A stretch of 64,000 bases of DNA from Paenibacillus sp. LS1 (GCF_026013365.1 NZ_JAPDOE010000001.1:62001-126000), one strand, 5' to 3'; positions 44,976 through 54,978 are shown, counted from the first letter of the stretch. The notes: generated by a model not told the origin, from the letters alone. A program made the numbers and translations.

Positions 44976-45842
44976 TTAGTAAGAATGTGACGGCTCATCC
45001 CCAAACATATCCTTTTGATTCTTTTTTCGAAAACTTCGCGGGGATTCACCAACTGTTTTGGTGAATAGAATCGTAAAGTAATTCGGGTTATCGTAACCAA
45101 CCAGTTTGGCAATTTCCCATACTTTTTTGTTGGTTGAGACTAATAATCGGGTGGCTTCACCCATTCTTCGTTGAATCAGGTAGTGATAAGGCGAGGTGCC
45201 ATAGTGATTTTTATACATATGAATTAAGTAATAAAAATCGATGTGAAATTGATCTGCCAATTCCTTCAGTTTAATGCTTTGCCGATAGTTGGTATCCAAA
45301 TAGTCCTTAATGCTCTCAACAAGGGTGTTACTCCGGACACTCTCTCCATCAGGAAGCTGCTGACGGGACTGCCGATCGATGATCATAAGGATAGCTTTCA
45401 ACACATGCCCAGAAATAGACTCGTATCCATGTTCCCGGATTGAAAATTCATTGAAGAGAGTCTGCATTAACGAATGAAGCTCATCGGAATATCGGTTGGC
45501 TCGAATGATCGGCTCGTTAGAGGGAGGAATGACCCAATCCTCGTGGGTACCTTCTGTAAAACGAAACCCACAATAAAAGGTGGATAACGGGAATTCAGGA
45601 TTGGACTTCTCCTCGTGAAGAGTACCCTTGTTATAAATGAGCATGTCGCCTTTTTGAGCCCAGTGTTTGGTGCCGTCAATGGTGAACAATCCTTTGCCTT
45701 CAGTTACGTAGATAATCTCGTGCAGATCGTCATGTTTGTGAGTCGGAAAGCTCCAATGGGGATTGTCGGCCAGTTTTCCTACATAAATAATGGTGCAATC
45801 TCCATTTGCATGCAGTTGGCCGGATTCGTGGTGTGTGTTCAT
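44976..45842 (-). CDS. AraC-family regulator with cupin sensor
   Basis: This 288-residue regulator has an N-terminal cupin (HKHDDLHEIIYVTEGKG, GDMLIYNKGTLHEE) and a C-terminal AraC pair of helix-turn-helix motifs (LKELADQFHIDFYYLIHMY, EIAKLVGYDNPNYFTILF). Such proteins sense sugars or other small molecules. It is divergent from an MFS transporter that may be its target. The stop is next to the chemoreceptor terminator. Confidence 0.87.
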   Translation of the reverse strand: MNTHHESGQLHANGDCTIIYVGKLADNPHWSFPTHKHDDLHEIIYVTEGKGLFTIDGTKHWAQKGDMLIYNKGTLHEEKSNPEFPLSTFYCGFRFTEGTHEDWVIPPSNEPIIRANRYSDELHSLMQTLFNEFSIREHGYESISGHVLKAILMIIDRQSRQQLPDGESVRSNTLVESIKDYLDTNYRQSIKLKELADQFHIDFYYLIHMYKNHYGTSPYHYLIQRRMGEATRLLVSTNKKVWEIAKLVGYDNPNYFTILFTKTVGESPRSFRKKNQKDMFGDEPSHSY

Positions 45843-46086
45843 CTATGTCTTCCCTTCAGAATCTGTAATGATAGTCTGTGTTGAAATGACAACATACATA
45901 ATGTTTTGCAATAAAACCACAACAACCTTGATTGTCGTCATGGCAATCTGACAGTACAATTTCACTATCCAAAATGTACTATATATCGAAAGTGGAGGGA
46001 TGGGAAAGCAGAAAATACATGAATTAATGATGGTAGACAGAATTAAAGCGTTTGCAACAATAGAAAGGAATCGTGAGTATTGATTT

Positions 46087-47286
46087 ATGACTAAAAATAG
46101 AGAGAACCTACTTATTTTAACGCTTACGCTCGTTAGCTTTGTATTGGGAACAACCGAGTATGTCATCGTGGGTGTGTTGAAGGAAATTGAAAGTTACATG
46201 AGAGTATCACTTGCTGCCGCGGGCATGCTTGTCTCCGGTTTTGCGATTGCATACGCAGTGGGTACACCATTTGCCGTGGCCTTCTTGGCTAAAATATCCA
46301 GAAGAAGTTCCATATTGATTGGATTCGGAATCGTATTAGCATTAAATCTGTTGACCGTGTTCTCAACAACGTTCTATTCTCTGATGGCTATTCGCATCGT
46401 GTCGGCCGTTGCTTGTGGACTTACGATATCGCTTTCGATCTCGATCGTAAGCGACGCAGTGAACCGGGAGCGAAGAGGGGAAGCTATCGCTTGGATTCTG
46501 GGTGGATTTTCAATCGCGAATGTACTGGGTGTGCCGCTCGGTACATTTATCGGACAACATCTGAGTTGGTCCATGACGTTCGTCGTTACGGCATGCATTG
46601 GTGTTGTGCCGTTGGTATTCATGTTCCGTATTTTGCCACGCCGAACAACAACGATCGCCGGTTCGTTCAGTGATCAGATGTCTCTCTTTTTAAAACCACG
46701 GATATTGCTGGCCTGTCTGATCCCGGTACTGGGAAACAGCTGTATTTTCGTCGTTTTTACGTACATTACGCCACTCCTTAGTGAGACAATGGGTGTCCCT
46801 GTACAATGGATTAGTGCCATACTCCTGATCTATGGCGCCTGTAGCATCCTGAGTAACTGGATTGGTGCCAAAATAGCCAAGGGTGACTTCCTACCCAAGC
46901 TCAAGCGACTTTTCGTCATCCAAGCCATCCTGTTCCTGGGCATGAGTTTTACCGTTTCTAATGTGTGGATGGGCTTGGCATTCCTGTTCCTGATTGGATG
47001 TGTGTCATCCTCGATGAGCGCGGCATCCCAGTTATATTTGTTTGATGTGTCTGGAACGATCGCGCCGGGGTCCAAAGCATTCGCATCTACACTCCTGCCT
47101 GTGGCAGCCAACGTGGGTATAGCGCTAGGCTCCGGTGTCGGCGGGATTGCCGTCAACATGGGTGGTGTGCAGTGGGTGCCTCCAGTGGCTGTGATGCTTG
47201 CGTTGCTTGCTTTTGTCATTACACAAATATGCCAGCGTTCCATCCAATTGAATTCATATGAAGAAACCATTGTAAAAGCAGCTTAG
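46087..47286 (+). CDS. MFS transporter (DHA1/AraJ-like)
   Basis: This 399-residue transporter has twelve predicted helices, the motif TEYVIVGVLKEIE in helix 1 and the loop LAKISRRSSILIG after helix 2, typical of the drug:H+ antiporter DHA1/AraJ group. It probably exports a drug, sugar or metabolite. It is divergent from the cupin AraC regulator. The ribosome binding site is weak (GTGAG). Confidence 0.85.
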   Translation: MTKNRENLLILTLTLVSFVLGTTEYVIVGVLKEIESYMRVSLAAAGMLVSGFAIAYAVGTPFAVAFLAKISRRSSILIGFGIVLALNLLTVFSTTFYSLMAIRIVSAVACGLTISLSISIVSDAVNRERRGEAIAWILGGFSIANVLGVPLGTFIGQHLSWSMTFVVTACIGVVPLVFMFRILPRRTTTIAGSFSDQMSLFLKPRILLACLIPVLGNSCIFVVFTYITPLLSETMGVPVQWISAILLIYGACSILSNWIGAKIAKGDFLPKLKRLFVIQAILFLGMSFTVSNVWMGLAFLFLIGCVSSSMSAASQLYLFDVSGTIAPGSKAFASTLLPVAANVGIALGSGVGGIAVNMGGVQWVPPVAVMLALLAFVITQICQRSIQLNSYEETIVKAA

Positions 47287-47338
47287 ATGAGATGATTTTT
47301 AGACTAATGGGATGAATGTATATATGTGAGATTTGAAC

Positions 47339-47382
47339 GACAAACAAAGTCGCTGTTCTAGCGGCTCTGTTTGTTTTTATTT
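47339..47382 (+). terminator. Terminator after the MFS gene
   Basis: ACAAACA pairs with TGTTTGT with an inner CGC/GCG stem, followed by a T-rich tail. Confidence 0.75.
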
Positions 47383-47500
47383 TTCCAGCACTCCGGATGA
47401 TACCGGTTCGTAGATTATAAAGGTAGGAAAATGCAATAATTCAGTGAATTTGTATATGAAGAGATCTGATAAAATGAATGAAAAGATAGGAGGGGAACCC

Positions 47501-48256
47501 ATGAAAAAGCCGATGATCGGTGTGCTGCCTTTGTACGATACAGACAAAAAAAGTTACTGGATGCTTCCGAATTATATGAACGCCATAGAGGAAGCTGGTG
47601 GGATTCCAATTATGCTGCCTTTGACAACGGATATCGAGATTATAGCAACTCTGGCTGATGAGTTCGATGGGTTCCTGTTCACAGGCGGACATGATCTCAA
47701 TCCTGAGCTCTATCATGAGCATGCAGAGATCGCCTGTGGGGAGTTGTGTATTGAACGCGATATTATGGAGTCTAACCTGTTACAAAAAGTGATTGAGCTT
47801 GATAAGCCTGCCTTTGGCATCTGCCGAGGACTGCAGCTATTTAACGTTATTATGGGTGGAACGTTGTATCAAGACATTCCAACCAGCCTTCAACTTCATG
47901 TGAACAAGATCGTTACTCACAAGCAAAGTCCGCCTTACTCGAATCTTGTACATGATGTACATATAGAGCAAAATAATTTGCTTCATGATATCTTGCAAAC
48001 CGATACGATACAAGTGAACAGCTATCACCATCAGGGAATCAAGAAGTTATCGGATAAATTAACTGCCGTGGCAGTCGCTGAAGATGGACTCGTTGAGTCG
48101 GTAGTCATGGCAGGCCGCTCGTTTGTTTTGGCCGTGCAGTGGCATCCAGAGTATAGCTACAAAGTAGATGACTATAGTCAGAAGTTATTTGCGGCATTTG
48201 TTAATGCTGCTAAATCCCCACGCTATAATATCCTTATTGAAGACATAACCGCATAA
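47501..48256 (+). CDS. Class I glutamine amidotransferase-like peptidase C26 (PuuD-like)
   Basis: This 251-residue protein has the catalytic Cys in FGICRGLQLFNV, His-Pro-Glu in VQWHPEYS and the early loop FTGGHDLNPELY. This family cleaves gamma-glutamyl bonds, for example gamma-Glu-GABA in putrescine breakdown. ATAGGAGGGG selects the ATG at 47501 over an in-frame ATG at 47444. No other putrescine gene is adjacent, so the exact substrate is open. Confidence 0.85.
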   Translation: MKKPMIGVLPLYDTDKKSYWMLPNYMNAIEEAGGIPIMLPLTTDIEIIATLADEFDGFLFTGGHDLNPELYHEHAEIACGELCIERDIMESNLLQKVIELDKPAFGICRGLQLFNVIMGGTLYQDIPTSLQLHVNKIVTHKQSPPYSNLVHDVHIEQNNLLHDILQTDTIQVNSYHHQGIKKLSDKLTAVAVAEDGLVESVVMAGRSFVLAVQWHPEYSYKVDDYSQKLFAAFVNAAKSPRYNILIEDITA

Positions 48257-48275
48257 AAAAGATTAGGAACAGAAA

Positions 48276-48315
48276 AAAGACCTCCTGTTTATAAAAAACA
48301 GAGGAGGTCTTTGTA
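48276..48315. terminator. Terminator between C26 peptidase and MmpL genes
   Basis: AAAGACCTCCTGTTT pairs with AACAGAGGAGGTCTTT (one bulge). Confidence 0.8.
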
Positions 48316-48372
48316 TTGGTGAATATAGTCGTAATAGTAATCATGGTATTCCCACTCTATTGGCAGGATTAT

Positions 48373-50697
48373 TTATTTTAATCTAGACTTGGTGTTGGCA
48401 TGCTCTTCAGCATGAAGGGAAGCAATCAGCTTCTCGCCTTCAACATCCAGGTTCGGCAGGATGCGATCCAGCCATTTCGGAAGTGCCCAAGCTTTGTCTC
48501 CAAAAATAGCCATGATGGCAGGGACCAAGCCCATACGGATGATGAAAGCATCAATCAGAATGCCTACCGCCAAGGTGAAACCAATCTGCTTGATCATGAC
48601 ATCATCGGTGAAGATGAATCCTGCGAATACAGAGACCATGATCACCGCTGCGGCAACAACCACGCGACTAACCTGGTTGTACCCATGAACGACGGATTCG
48701 GTTCCGCGTTGACCATGAACATATGACTCCCGCATGGAGCTAACGAGGAAGACCTGATAGTCCATCGCGAGGCCGTACAGGATACCTGTCACGATGATCG
48801 GCATAAAGCTCAGCAGCGGGCCGCCGGTATCGAAACCAAAGAGCGAATGCAGCCAGCCCCATTGGAATACAGCAGTCGTGATTCCGAATGTAGCCAGGAT
48901 ACTAAGCAGGAAGCCAATTGTTGCTTTGATGGGAACGATGATCGAACGGAATACGAGTAACAGGATGATCAGTGACAGCAGGATGATAATGCCTACATAG
49001 ATAGGGAACACCTGCGCCAGTTTGGCTGACATATCGATGTTAACAGCTGTAAGTCCAGTAACTCCGAGCTTCACATCATAGTTCTGAGCGATACCGGAAT
49101 CAGCCGAGCGCAGATCATTGACCAGTGTTTTAGTTAGCGCATCGTTAGGACCTGTTTTTGGAATGAGACTAAAGATCGCCAAATCTTCTGTCATCCCAAG
49201 TGGTGTAACCTGTGCAACGTTGTTTTGACCTTGCAGCTCCATCATCAGACCACCCAAGAGTTCCGGGGTGACTTTGGTGGAAGATTGATTAGGCTCTGCG
49301 ACCAGAATAAGTGGTCCGTTGAATCCTTCTCCGAAGCCTTCCGAGATGGCATCATAACTCTGTCTTGCGTCTGTATCGAGATTCGCTGAGGAAGCGCCAG
49401 GGATACCCATTTCCATTTTCGCGATCGGTGTGGCCGCAAAACCAAGAATGACGATGATGGCGATAATGGTAGCCCAACGATTCTTGATAACGAATTTCAC
49501 CCATCTGTCCGCAACTCCGTGGCTAGTGGCTTTAGGATGTTTCGTGCTTTTCTCACGAGCTTTGGCGGAACAGATGCGTTCTCCTACCAATCCCAGCAAA
49601 GCCGGCAACAGGGTTAAAGCAACGAATACGTTGATGAGCACGGTGGCAGCTGCGACCAAAGCCATCGTAGACAAGAAGGTGAGACCGATGACAAGCATAC
49701 CGCACAGTGCAATAATGACCGTTAATCCGGCAAAAAATACCGCGCTGCCCGATGTGCCAATGGCTCTTGCCGTTGCTTCTTTTGCGCTCAAGCCTTGATC
49801 AATAATCATTCGACGCTGGCGATTGACAATGAAGAGCGCATAGTCGATTCCGACAGCCAATCCAACCATAAGAGCCAGAACGGAAGTGACACTAGGCATT
49901 TCAATGAATTTGGAGATTGAGAACGCACCACCAACTCCAATGGCAACACCGAGGAGTGCTGTGATCAGAGGCAGACCTGCTGCAACGACGGAGCCAAGGG
50001 TGATCAGCAATACAATCACAGCAATGACCAGTCCAACAATCTCAGCCGAGCCGACCCCAATTGATACCGCTTTGAGCGTTTCGCCCGGCAGCACCGTAAT
50101 ATTGGTTCCTTGCTCTACCGTCATAACGGACTGAATCACGGAATCAAATACATCTTGCGTGATGGCAGACTGTTCGATTGTAAATTGGAACTGGAACAGT
50201 GCGATACTGCCGTCCGAAGAGATCAGCATGCCAGGTACAGGAACACCATCCACCATTAAAGGTCCATAGGGAGGAGGTGTGGTTGTTGCGGCTTGCGCCG
50301 AATCAGTAGCCTGAGCATTCTGAGCCATCTCAGCTGTAGCACCTGAATTACCCGCTTCAGCTGCGTAGTCCGCAGGGTTAATGACTTTGTCTAATCCGTA
50401 AACTTCATTAACACCTTTCATCATGGCCGCCAAACGTTCAGGCGTATCCAAACGCTCGTTGTCCGGTGCTTTGAACACAACGCTTCCTTGACCGCCGGAG
50501 GCGGCTGGTAGTTCTTTTGCCAATTGATCCAGAACCTTCTGCGACTCTGTACCTTCAATCTTCATTTCAGAACTGATGTGAATACCATTGATGCTGATCA
50601 TGGAGATGACAATTCCCAGAATTAAAACCCAGCCAATGATGAAGGTTGCAGGTTTGCTAAAAGCGGTTTTCCCCACTCGATATAATAATGTAGACAT
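48373..50697 (-). CDS. MMPL/RND-family exporter
   Basis: This 774-residue MmpL/YdfJ-type transporter has twelve membrane helices in two repeats, each after a large extracellular loop. Typical helix-4 and helix-10 motifs are seen: GIDYALFIVNRQRR and AMDYQVFLVSSMRE, with the proton-relay Asp. The first loop has an unusual Ala/Gln/Thr-rich stretch (about residues 115-145). The family exports lipids, antibiotics or other hydrophobic compounds. It is 20 bp downstream of its own TetR gene. Confidence 0.9.
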   Translation of the reverse strand: MSTLLYRVGKTAFSKPATFIIGWVLILGIVISMISINGIHISSEMKIEGTESQKVLDQLAKELPAASGGQGSVVFKAPDNERLDTPERLAAMMKGVNEVYGLDKVINPADYAAEAGNSGATAEMAQNAQATDSAQAATTTPPPYGPLMVDGVPVPGMLISSDGSIALFQFQFTIEQSAITQDVFDSVIQSVMTVEQGTNITVLPGETLKAVSIGVGSAEIVGLVIAVIVLLITLGSVVAAGLPLITALLGVAIGVGGAFSISKFIEMPSVTSVLALMVGLAVGIDYALFIVNRQRRMIIDQGLSAKEATARAIGTSGSAVFFAGLTVIIALCGMLVIGLTFLSTMALVAAATVLINVFVALTLLPALLGLVGERICSAKAREKSTKHPKATSHGVADRWVKFVIKNRWATIIAIIVILGFAATPIAKMEMGIPGASSANLDTDARQSYDAISEGFGEGFNGPLILVAEPNQSSTKVTPELLGGLMMELQGQNNVAQVTPLGMTEDLAIFSLIPKTGPNDALTKTLVNDLRSADSGIAQNYDVKLGVTGLTAVNIDMSAKLAQVFPIYVGIIILLSLIILLLVFRSIIVPIKATIGFLLSILATFGITTAVFQWGWLHSLFGFDTGGPLLSFMPIIVTGILYGLAMDYQVFLVSSMRESYVHGQRGTESVVHGYNQVSRVVVAAAVIMVSVFAGFIFTDDVMIKQIGFTLAVGILIDAFIIRMGLVPAIMAIFGDKAWALPKWLDRILPNLDVEGEKLIASLHAEEHANTKSRLK

Positions 50698-50717
50698 TTC
50701 TCTATTTTACACTCCCT

Positions 50718-51365
50718 CTAAGATGAATGTGGATGGTTAGCTTGTTCGAATCCTGTTCGCAAGTGACCAAACATGGTTTCTAAAAATTGATCGAACGTTA
50801 CAGCACCGGGCTTGGTATCTTCAGTAATGGTTTGTCCGGGCAGCAACACATTGAGTCTTCCATCAATTAATGGCAGTATGGTGCCGTACATTGCATTAAT
50901 TAGAAGATAAGTATAAATCTCGTCGTGCTTTCCGTTAGATAAGTCTAATAAGGTTTCTTGTGCCTGCGTCTGCATGCGGTGCATGGCTCCAAGGTAGTGC
51001 GGTTCAAGCACGGGATAGGTCTGGGATAGCGATAGTAGCTGATGTAGTCTTCCTATTAGTTCTGTTGTAAGCTGCATTTTGATCAGGTCATACAGTACGT
51101 CAAGCAAGGAGACATTTTCGGGCATTTCGCTAAGTAGAGCTTCGAGTTCCGTTGTATTCTGAACGGATGTTGCGCCTCTTGCTACGGCTTCTTCTTTACA
51201 TGTGAAGTAGTTTGCAAATGTTCTACGTGAACAACCCACCTGATGTACGATATCTTCCACCGTAAAGCCATCAAGGCCATGTTCAAGGGTAAGTTCAAAT
51301 GCAGCAACAGCAAGCGCCCTTTCAGTTGCTTCTTTTTTCAAATGTCGCAAGTTTCTTTTGGTCAT
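50718..51365 (-). CDS. TetR-family regulator of the MMPL exporter
   Basis: This 215-residue repressor has an N-terminal helix-turn-helix (FTVEDIVHQVGCSRRTFANYF) containing a Cys, and a helical ligand domain. CGGAGAA precedes the ATG. It is the first gene of a two-gene operon with the exporter and likely represses it until an export substrate binds. A large inverted repeat lies about 100 bp upstream. Confidence 0.87.
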   Translation of the reverse strand: MTKRNLRHLKKEATERALAVAAFELTLEHGLDGFTVEDIVHQVGCSRRTFANYFTCKEEAVARGATSVQNTTELEALLSEMPENVSLLDVLYDLIKMQLTTELIGRLHQLLSLSQTYPVLEPHYLGAMHRMQTQAQETLLDLSNGKHDEIYTYLLINAMYGTILPLIDGRLNVLLPGQTITEDTKPGAVTFDQFLETMFGHLRTGFEQANHPHSS

Positions 51366-51467
51366 TATTCTCCGCTTATGCGTTCACCTCCAGCACCACT
51401 ATGGTGTAATTATGTTTATGAAGAGCATCCACACTGAGCATGCACGTTGTGAGGTTTATCATAACAA

Positions 51468-51502
51468 AAATTTGCCCAATGTGCAAATTTACTCATTGTG
51501 CA
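51468..51502. promoter_or_regulatory. Putative operator between two divergent TetR genes
   Basis: AAATTTGC-N7-GCAAATTT is a perfect inverted repeat (51468-51490). The inner CAATGTGCAA is nearly repeated as CATTGTGCAA just after it. Confidence 0.55.
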
Positions 51503-51597
51503 ATTATTTTGATGTTACGGACAGGCTTCGAATCAATACTTCAACTCCTGAGGAATGAATGTTAAAATCAGAGAAAAACCTGGGGCGATGACGGGAC

Positions 51598-52491
51598 ATG
51601 AGTAGTCGTAAACAAAGTTTATTGGAAACAGCACTTGCACTATTTTTAGAGCATAGTTATGCAAATACAACAATTCAGATGATCTTGGATCAATCGGGTG
51701 TATCCAAAGGCACATTTTACAAATTCTTCAGTTCGAAAGAAGACTGTTTATATTCGATTATTGATCAGCGTATGCAAGAGGATGTTTTCATTCGTAAAGA
51801 GCTTGAGCAAAATCACTATACATCGGATTATGACTTGCTCGTAGATCAGATTGCTATTCCTATGTCCGTACCTAATAAAGAGCGAGTATGGGAATTATAT
51901 TGGACTGGTTTTTATTCCGGGGAGATCAACTCAGCGAAACTAGCTACAGTTCAGCTAAATTGGCTGTCTACACGCTTGATTCAGGTGTACGGGAAGGACA
52001 TCAGCTTGTATGCCAACGAAGGTGCCATATTGTGCTATGGCATATTACATCAGATTGCCAACACTTCGAGAAGTCTAAATACACAAAAACCGGTATGGAG
52101 CGAAGTTGTTCCCAAAGTATTAACGTACATTGAAGTGATACTAAGAACAATGCACCAGAGAAATGAACATATTTTCGACTTTCAGTCTCTCTATTTCCTG
52201 AATGCGGACGAGCGTAACCGTGATATGGGTCTGGATATCGATACTCTGTTGGAGGAATTGGAAGAGTTCAACAAGCGTGTTCAAAAGTCCAAGGAATCTG
52301 CACCTTTGAAGCAACTCTCGAAAGGGCTTTTGGCGCTTTTACAGGATAAAGAGGATTTAAATATTCCCGTAATCGAAGTTGTACTTCAAGCATTTCACAA
52401 AGAGTACAAATCCAGTGCTTTTCAAGCAGAAGCCAATAGACTCACTGAAGCTTGCTGGTGGTTTTTGGAACTGGTGAAACAACGTCATTAA
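51598..52491 (+). CDS. TetR-family regulator beside the P450 gene
   Basis: This 297-residue regulator is longer than usual for TetR proteins. It has an N-terminal helix-turn-helix (TIQMILDQSGVSKGTFYKFF) and about 100 extra residues at the C-terminus, charged and helical, with a final TEACWWFLELVKQ segment. It resembles the TetR group with an extended ligand domain found in Bacillales. The downstream P450 promoter has two identical-core operators that it may bind. Confidence 0.83.
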   Translation: MSSRKQSLLETALALFLEHSYANTTIQMILDQSGVSKGTFYKFFSSKEDCLYSIIDQRMQEDVFIRKELEQNHYTSDYDLLVDQIAIPMSVPNKERVWELYWTGFYSGEINSAKLATVQLNWLSTRLIQVYGKDISLYANEGAILCYGILHQIANTSRSLNTQKPVWSEVVPKVLTYIEVILRTMHQRNEHIFDFQSLYFLNADERNRDMGLDIDTLLEELEEFNKRVQKSKESAPLKQLSKGLLALLQDKEDLNIPVIEVVLQAFHKEYKSSAFQAEANRLTEACWWFLELVKQRH

Positions 52492-52496
52492 TATGG

Positions 52497-52525
52497 GGGT
52501 TGGCCCAAAAGCCGACCTTTTTTTT
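52497..52525 (+). terminator. Terminator after the TetR gene
   Basis: GGTTGGC pairs with GCCGACC (one G-U) around CCAAAA, followed by T8. Confidence 0.85.
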
Positions 52526-52554
52526 ATGTTTTTTGTGCTTATAATTACCTTTAT

Positions 52555-52650
52555 TATACTAATCGTATATTAATAAAGTTCTTTTATAACAGTTGTTTAA
52601 TGCTGTTTAATCTATTGAATTTGAAATTAAATATACGAGTAGTATATAAT
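52555..52650 (+). promoter_or_regulatory. P450 promoter with paired TATAC-N5-GTATA operators
   Basis: TATAC-N5-GTATA occurs at 52555-52569 and again at 52632-52646, exactly 77 bp apart. The second lies between -35 TTGAAA (52621-52626) and -10 TATAAT (52645-52650). Confidence 0.6.
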
Positions 52651-52709
52651 CGAAATGAACATATATTTCCATAGATTTGAAATAACTTCACTTCGAAAGG
52701 AAGATTATT

Positions 52710-53969
52710 ATGAATCATTCGAATAACCAGACATCAGAAAAAACAGAATTTAATTTATTTAGCGAAGAAAATAGTAAAGATCCATTTGCTATATTTGCAC
52801 AGATGCGTTCCAAAGGATCCGTTGTCCCGATCCCTAATCCGATGGGTGGAGCAGGGCAAACCTGGATTGTAACTCGGATGGACGTTGCCATGGAAGTGTT
52901 GAAAGATCATTCTCGATTTACGGTAGATATGAACTCTATTGATAGTGGCAATGATATTCGAAAGAATCTCTCAGGCGAGCTTGGCTCATCCGAACCCCAG
53001 ACCTTTTTTACCGGAAAGTCGATGCTCTTTGTTGATGAACCGGATCACCGAAGACTCCGTAGCCTGGTTTCCAAAGCGTTCACGCCTAGGTATATGGAAA
53101 GCCTACGTCCACGCGTCCAGGAAATTGCCGATGAATTAATTGACCAATTTCAAGGAAAAGGAGAGATGGATCTTGTAAAAGATTATGCCTATCCTTTCCC
53201 AATCAATGTTATTTCTGAGATGCTAGGTATACCTCTGGAAGACCGACCTCAGATCCATGTATGGTCTGAAGCTATTGCGAAAGGTCTTGGTTTTGGTAAA
53301 CAGGACCCTGCCGTAGCACAACACTTGCGATCATTCGCAGAGTACACCTCACAGCTTGTGGCGAATAAACGAGTAGAACCTTCAGATGACCTCATTAGTC
53401 AATTAATTGCGATTGAGGAGGAGGGAGATCGACTGAATGAAGATGAATTAATATCCATGATCACGTTATTGATATTTGCTGGACATGAGACAACTTCCAA
53501 TCTGATTGCAACCGGTTCTTATCTTCTTCTGACCCATCCCGAACAACTGGAACAACTGAAACAAGATCTGAATCTTGTTCCTTCTGCGGTGGAGGAGTTG
53601 CTGCGATATAACGGACCCGCCACTTCTTCAGGTCCTCGTTATGCAACGCAAGACACGGAGCTGGATGGACAATCGATTCAAAAGGGAGATGTCGTAATTC
53701 CTCTTCTGAAATCAGCGAATCGGGACGAACAGCAATTCACTGATCCGGAAGAATTGCATATTGAACGCAAAATAAAACGGCACTTGGCCTTTGGACACGG
53801 CATCCATATGTGTCTCGGTGCTCCACTTGCTCGTGTGGAAGGGGACGTGGCATTTACTACGCTTTTACGTCGGCTACCTGATCTTCAACTCAGCGTTCCT
53901 CAGGAAGAGATTCATTGGCATTCCGCATTGTCATCACAGGGCTTGGCAGCATTGCCTGTGAAATTTTAA
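52710..53969 (+). CDS. Cytochrome P450 (CYP107-like)
   Basis: This 419-residue bacterial class I P450 has the I-helix oxygen-activation motif FAGHETTSN, the K-helix EELLRY, and the heme loop FGHGIHMCLGAPLARVEG with the Cys thiolate ligand. It needs ferredoxin and a reductase encoded elsewhere. GAAAGGAAG precedes the ATG. It may hydroxylate a fatty acid, drug or secondary metabolite. Two operators in its promoter point to inducible control by the upstream TetR protein. Confidence 0.92.
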   Translation: MNHSNNQTSEKTEFNLFSEENSKDPFAIFAQMRSKGSVVPIPNPMGGAGQTWIVTRMDVAMEVLKDHSRFTVDMNSIDSGNDIRKNLSGELGSSEPQTFFTGKSMLFVDEPDHRRLRSLVSKAFTPRYMESLRPRVQEIADELIDQFQGKGEMDLVKDYAYPFPINVISEMLGIPLEDRPQIHVWSEAIAKGLGFGKQDPAVAQHLRSFAEYTSQLVANKRVEPSDDLISQLIAIEEEGDRLNEDELISMITLLIFAGHETTSNLIATGSYLLLTHPEQLEQLKQDLNLVPSAVEELLRYNGPATSSGPRYATQDTELDGQSIQKGDVVIPLLKSANRDEQQFTDPEELHIERKIKRHLAFGHGIHMCLGAPLARVEGDVAFTTLLRRLPDLQLSVPQEEIHWHSALSSQGLAALPVKF

Positions 53970-53994
53970 TAGATTAACTTAGTGTGATTCACTG

Positions 53995-54027
53995 GAGTAT
54001 GACGAATTTTCGTCATACTCTTTATTT
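53995..54027 (+). terminator. Terminator after the P450 gene
   Basis: GAGTATGACGA pairs with TCGTCATACTC around a short loop, then TTTATTT. Confidence 0.85.
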
Positions 54028-54133
54028 GTAATGATGATAGAATGGTATGAACAAGAAGCATTTCAATGGAGTGAACATGCTTAATGTAAAAGATAAAGTT
54101 GAGTACATAATTTTTGTTGTGGAGGTAAACCTT

Positions 54134-54592
54134 ATGAATAAAGATGAACTTTTCATGCATAAAGCCATTGAAATTGCTCTGCAAGCTCGCAAAGAAGGAA
54201 ACGAACCATTCGGAGCCATTCTGGTGAAAAACGGAGAGGTCGTCATGATTGGGGAAAATAAAATCAACACTTTTTGTGACCCTACGCATCATGCAGAAAT
54301 TGGCCTTATCCGAAAGTATTGTTCCGAACATCATGTGTTTGACCTGAGCGAATACACTCTGTATACGAGTTGTGAACCGTGTGTGATGTGTTCCGGTGCG
54401 ATGGTTTGGTCGAATCTGGGGAGGCTGGTGTACAGTGTATCCCATGATCAATTAGCTGAAATTGCTGGTGGCAACATCATGATCGCGTGTGAAGAAGTAT
54501 TCGACAAAAGTCCTCAAAAGCCTGAAGTAACAGGGGAATTACTTAACACAGAAGGCTTAAAAGTCTTCGAAGGATATCAATTTCATGCCTAG
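54134..54592 (+). CDS. Nucleoside/guanine-type deaminase (CDA superfamily)
   Basis: This 152-residue zinc deaminase has the His-Ala-Glu motif HHAEIGLI and the zinc Cys pair SCEPCVMC. The EPFGAILVKNGEVV start is typical of the guanine deaminase/tRNA adenosine deaminase group. It probably acts on a free nucleobase or nucleoside. GGAGGT selects the ATG at 54134 over an upstream ATG at 54047. Confidence 0.85.
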   Translation: MNKDELFMHKAIEIALQARKEGNEPFGAILVKNGEVVMIGENKINTFCDPTHHAEIGLIRKYCSEHHVFDLSEYTLYTSCEPCVMCSGAMVWSNLGRLVYSVSHDQLAEIAGGNIMIACEEVFDKSPQKPEVTGELLNTEGLKVFEGYQFHA

Positions 54593-54660
54593 TCCTCATC
54601 CGGACAAAAAAAATATTTTTTAATTATTGCTTGATTTTTTTTTCAACGTCTGATAGTGTA
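54593..54660 (+). promoter_or_regulatory. A/T-rich region with possible promoter of the polyamine leader
   Basis: TTGATT (54631-54636), 17-bp spacer and TGATAGTGT (extended -10-like, 54651-54659). The -10 is poor, so the start site is uncertain. Confidence 0.35.
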
Positions 54661-54954
54661 AGACCTGTGATTTTGGGAAGTTAATTTATCAATATGAATT
54701 AGAGCTTTCCAGCAGATAATTTTGACCACTTCCACCAGGAAGTTAAGGCCATACGGACAGCCGGGTCAAATGCCGATTGGCAACTTACGTTGCTTTATTG
54801 ATTGAGTTCAAAGCTCAAATTTTATAAGTTGGTTACTTTACAACCAGTGCAATTGCACATCAACTTGTGAAACGGTCAATAAGAGTGGTAAAGGCGAATT
54901 ATTTGCTATATAGACTCTGATCCAATATTGATATACATGAAGGAGCTTTCCGCC

Positions 54955-54978
54955 AAAGGAGTTCTTGTGAACTTTTTT
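54955..54978 (+). terminator. Leader terminator 1
   Basis: AGTTC-TTGT-GAACT followed by T5; the base can extend with G-U and A-U pairs. It overlaps the 3' strand of the putative closing helix of the leader. Confidence 0.55.
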
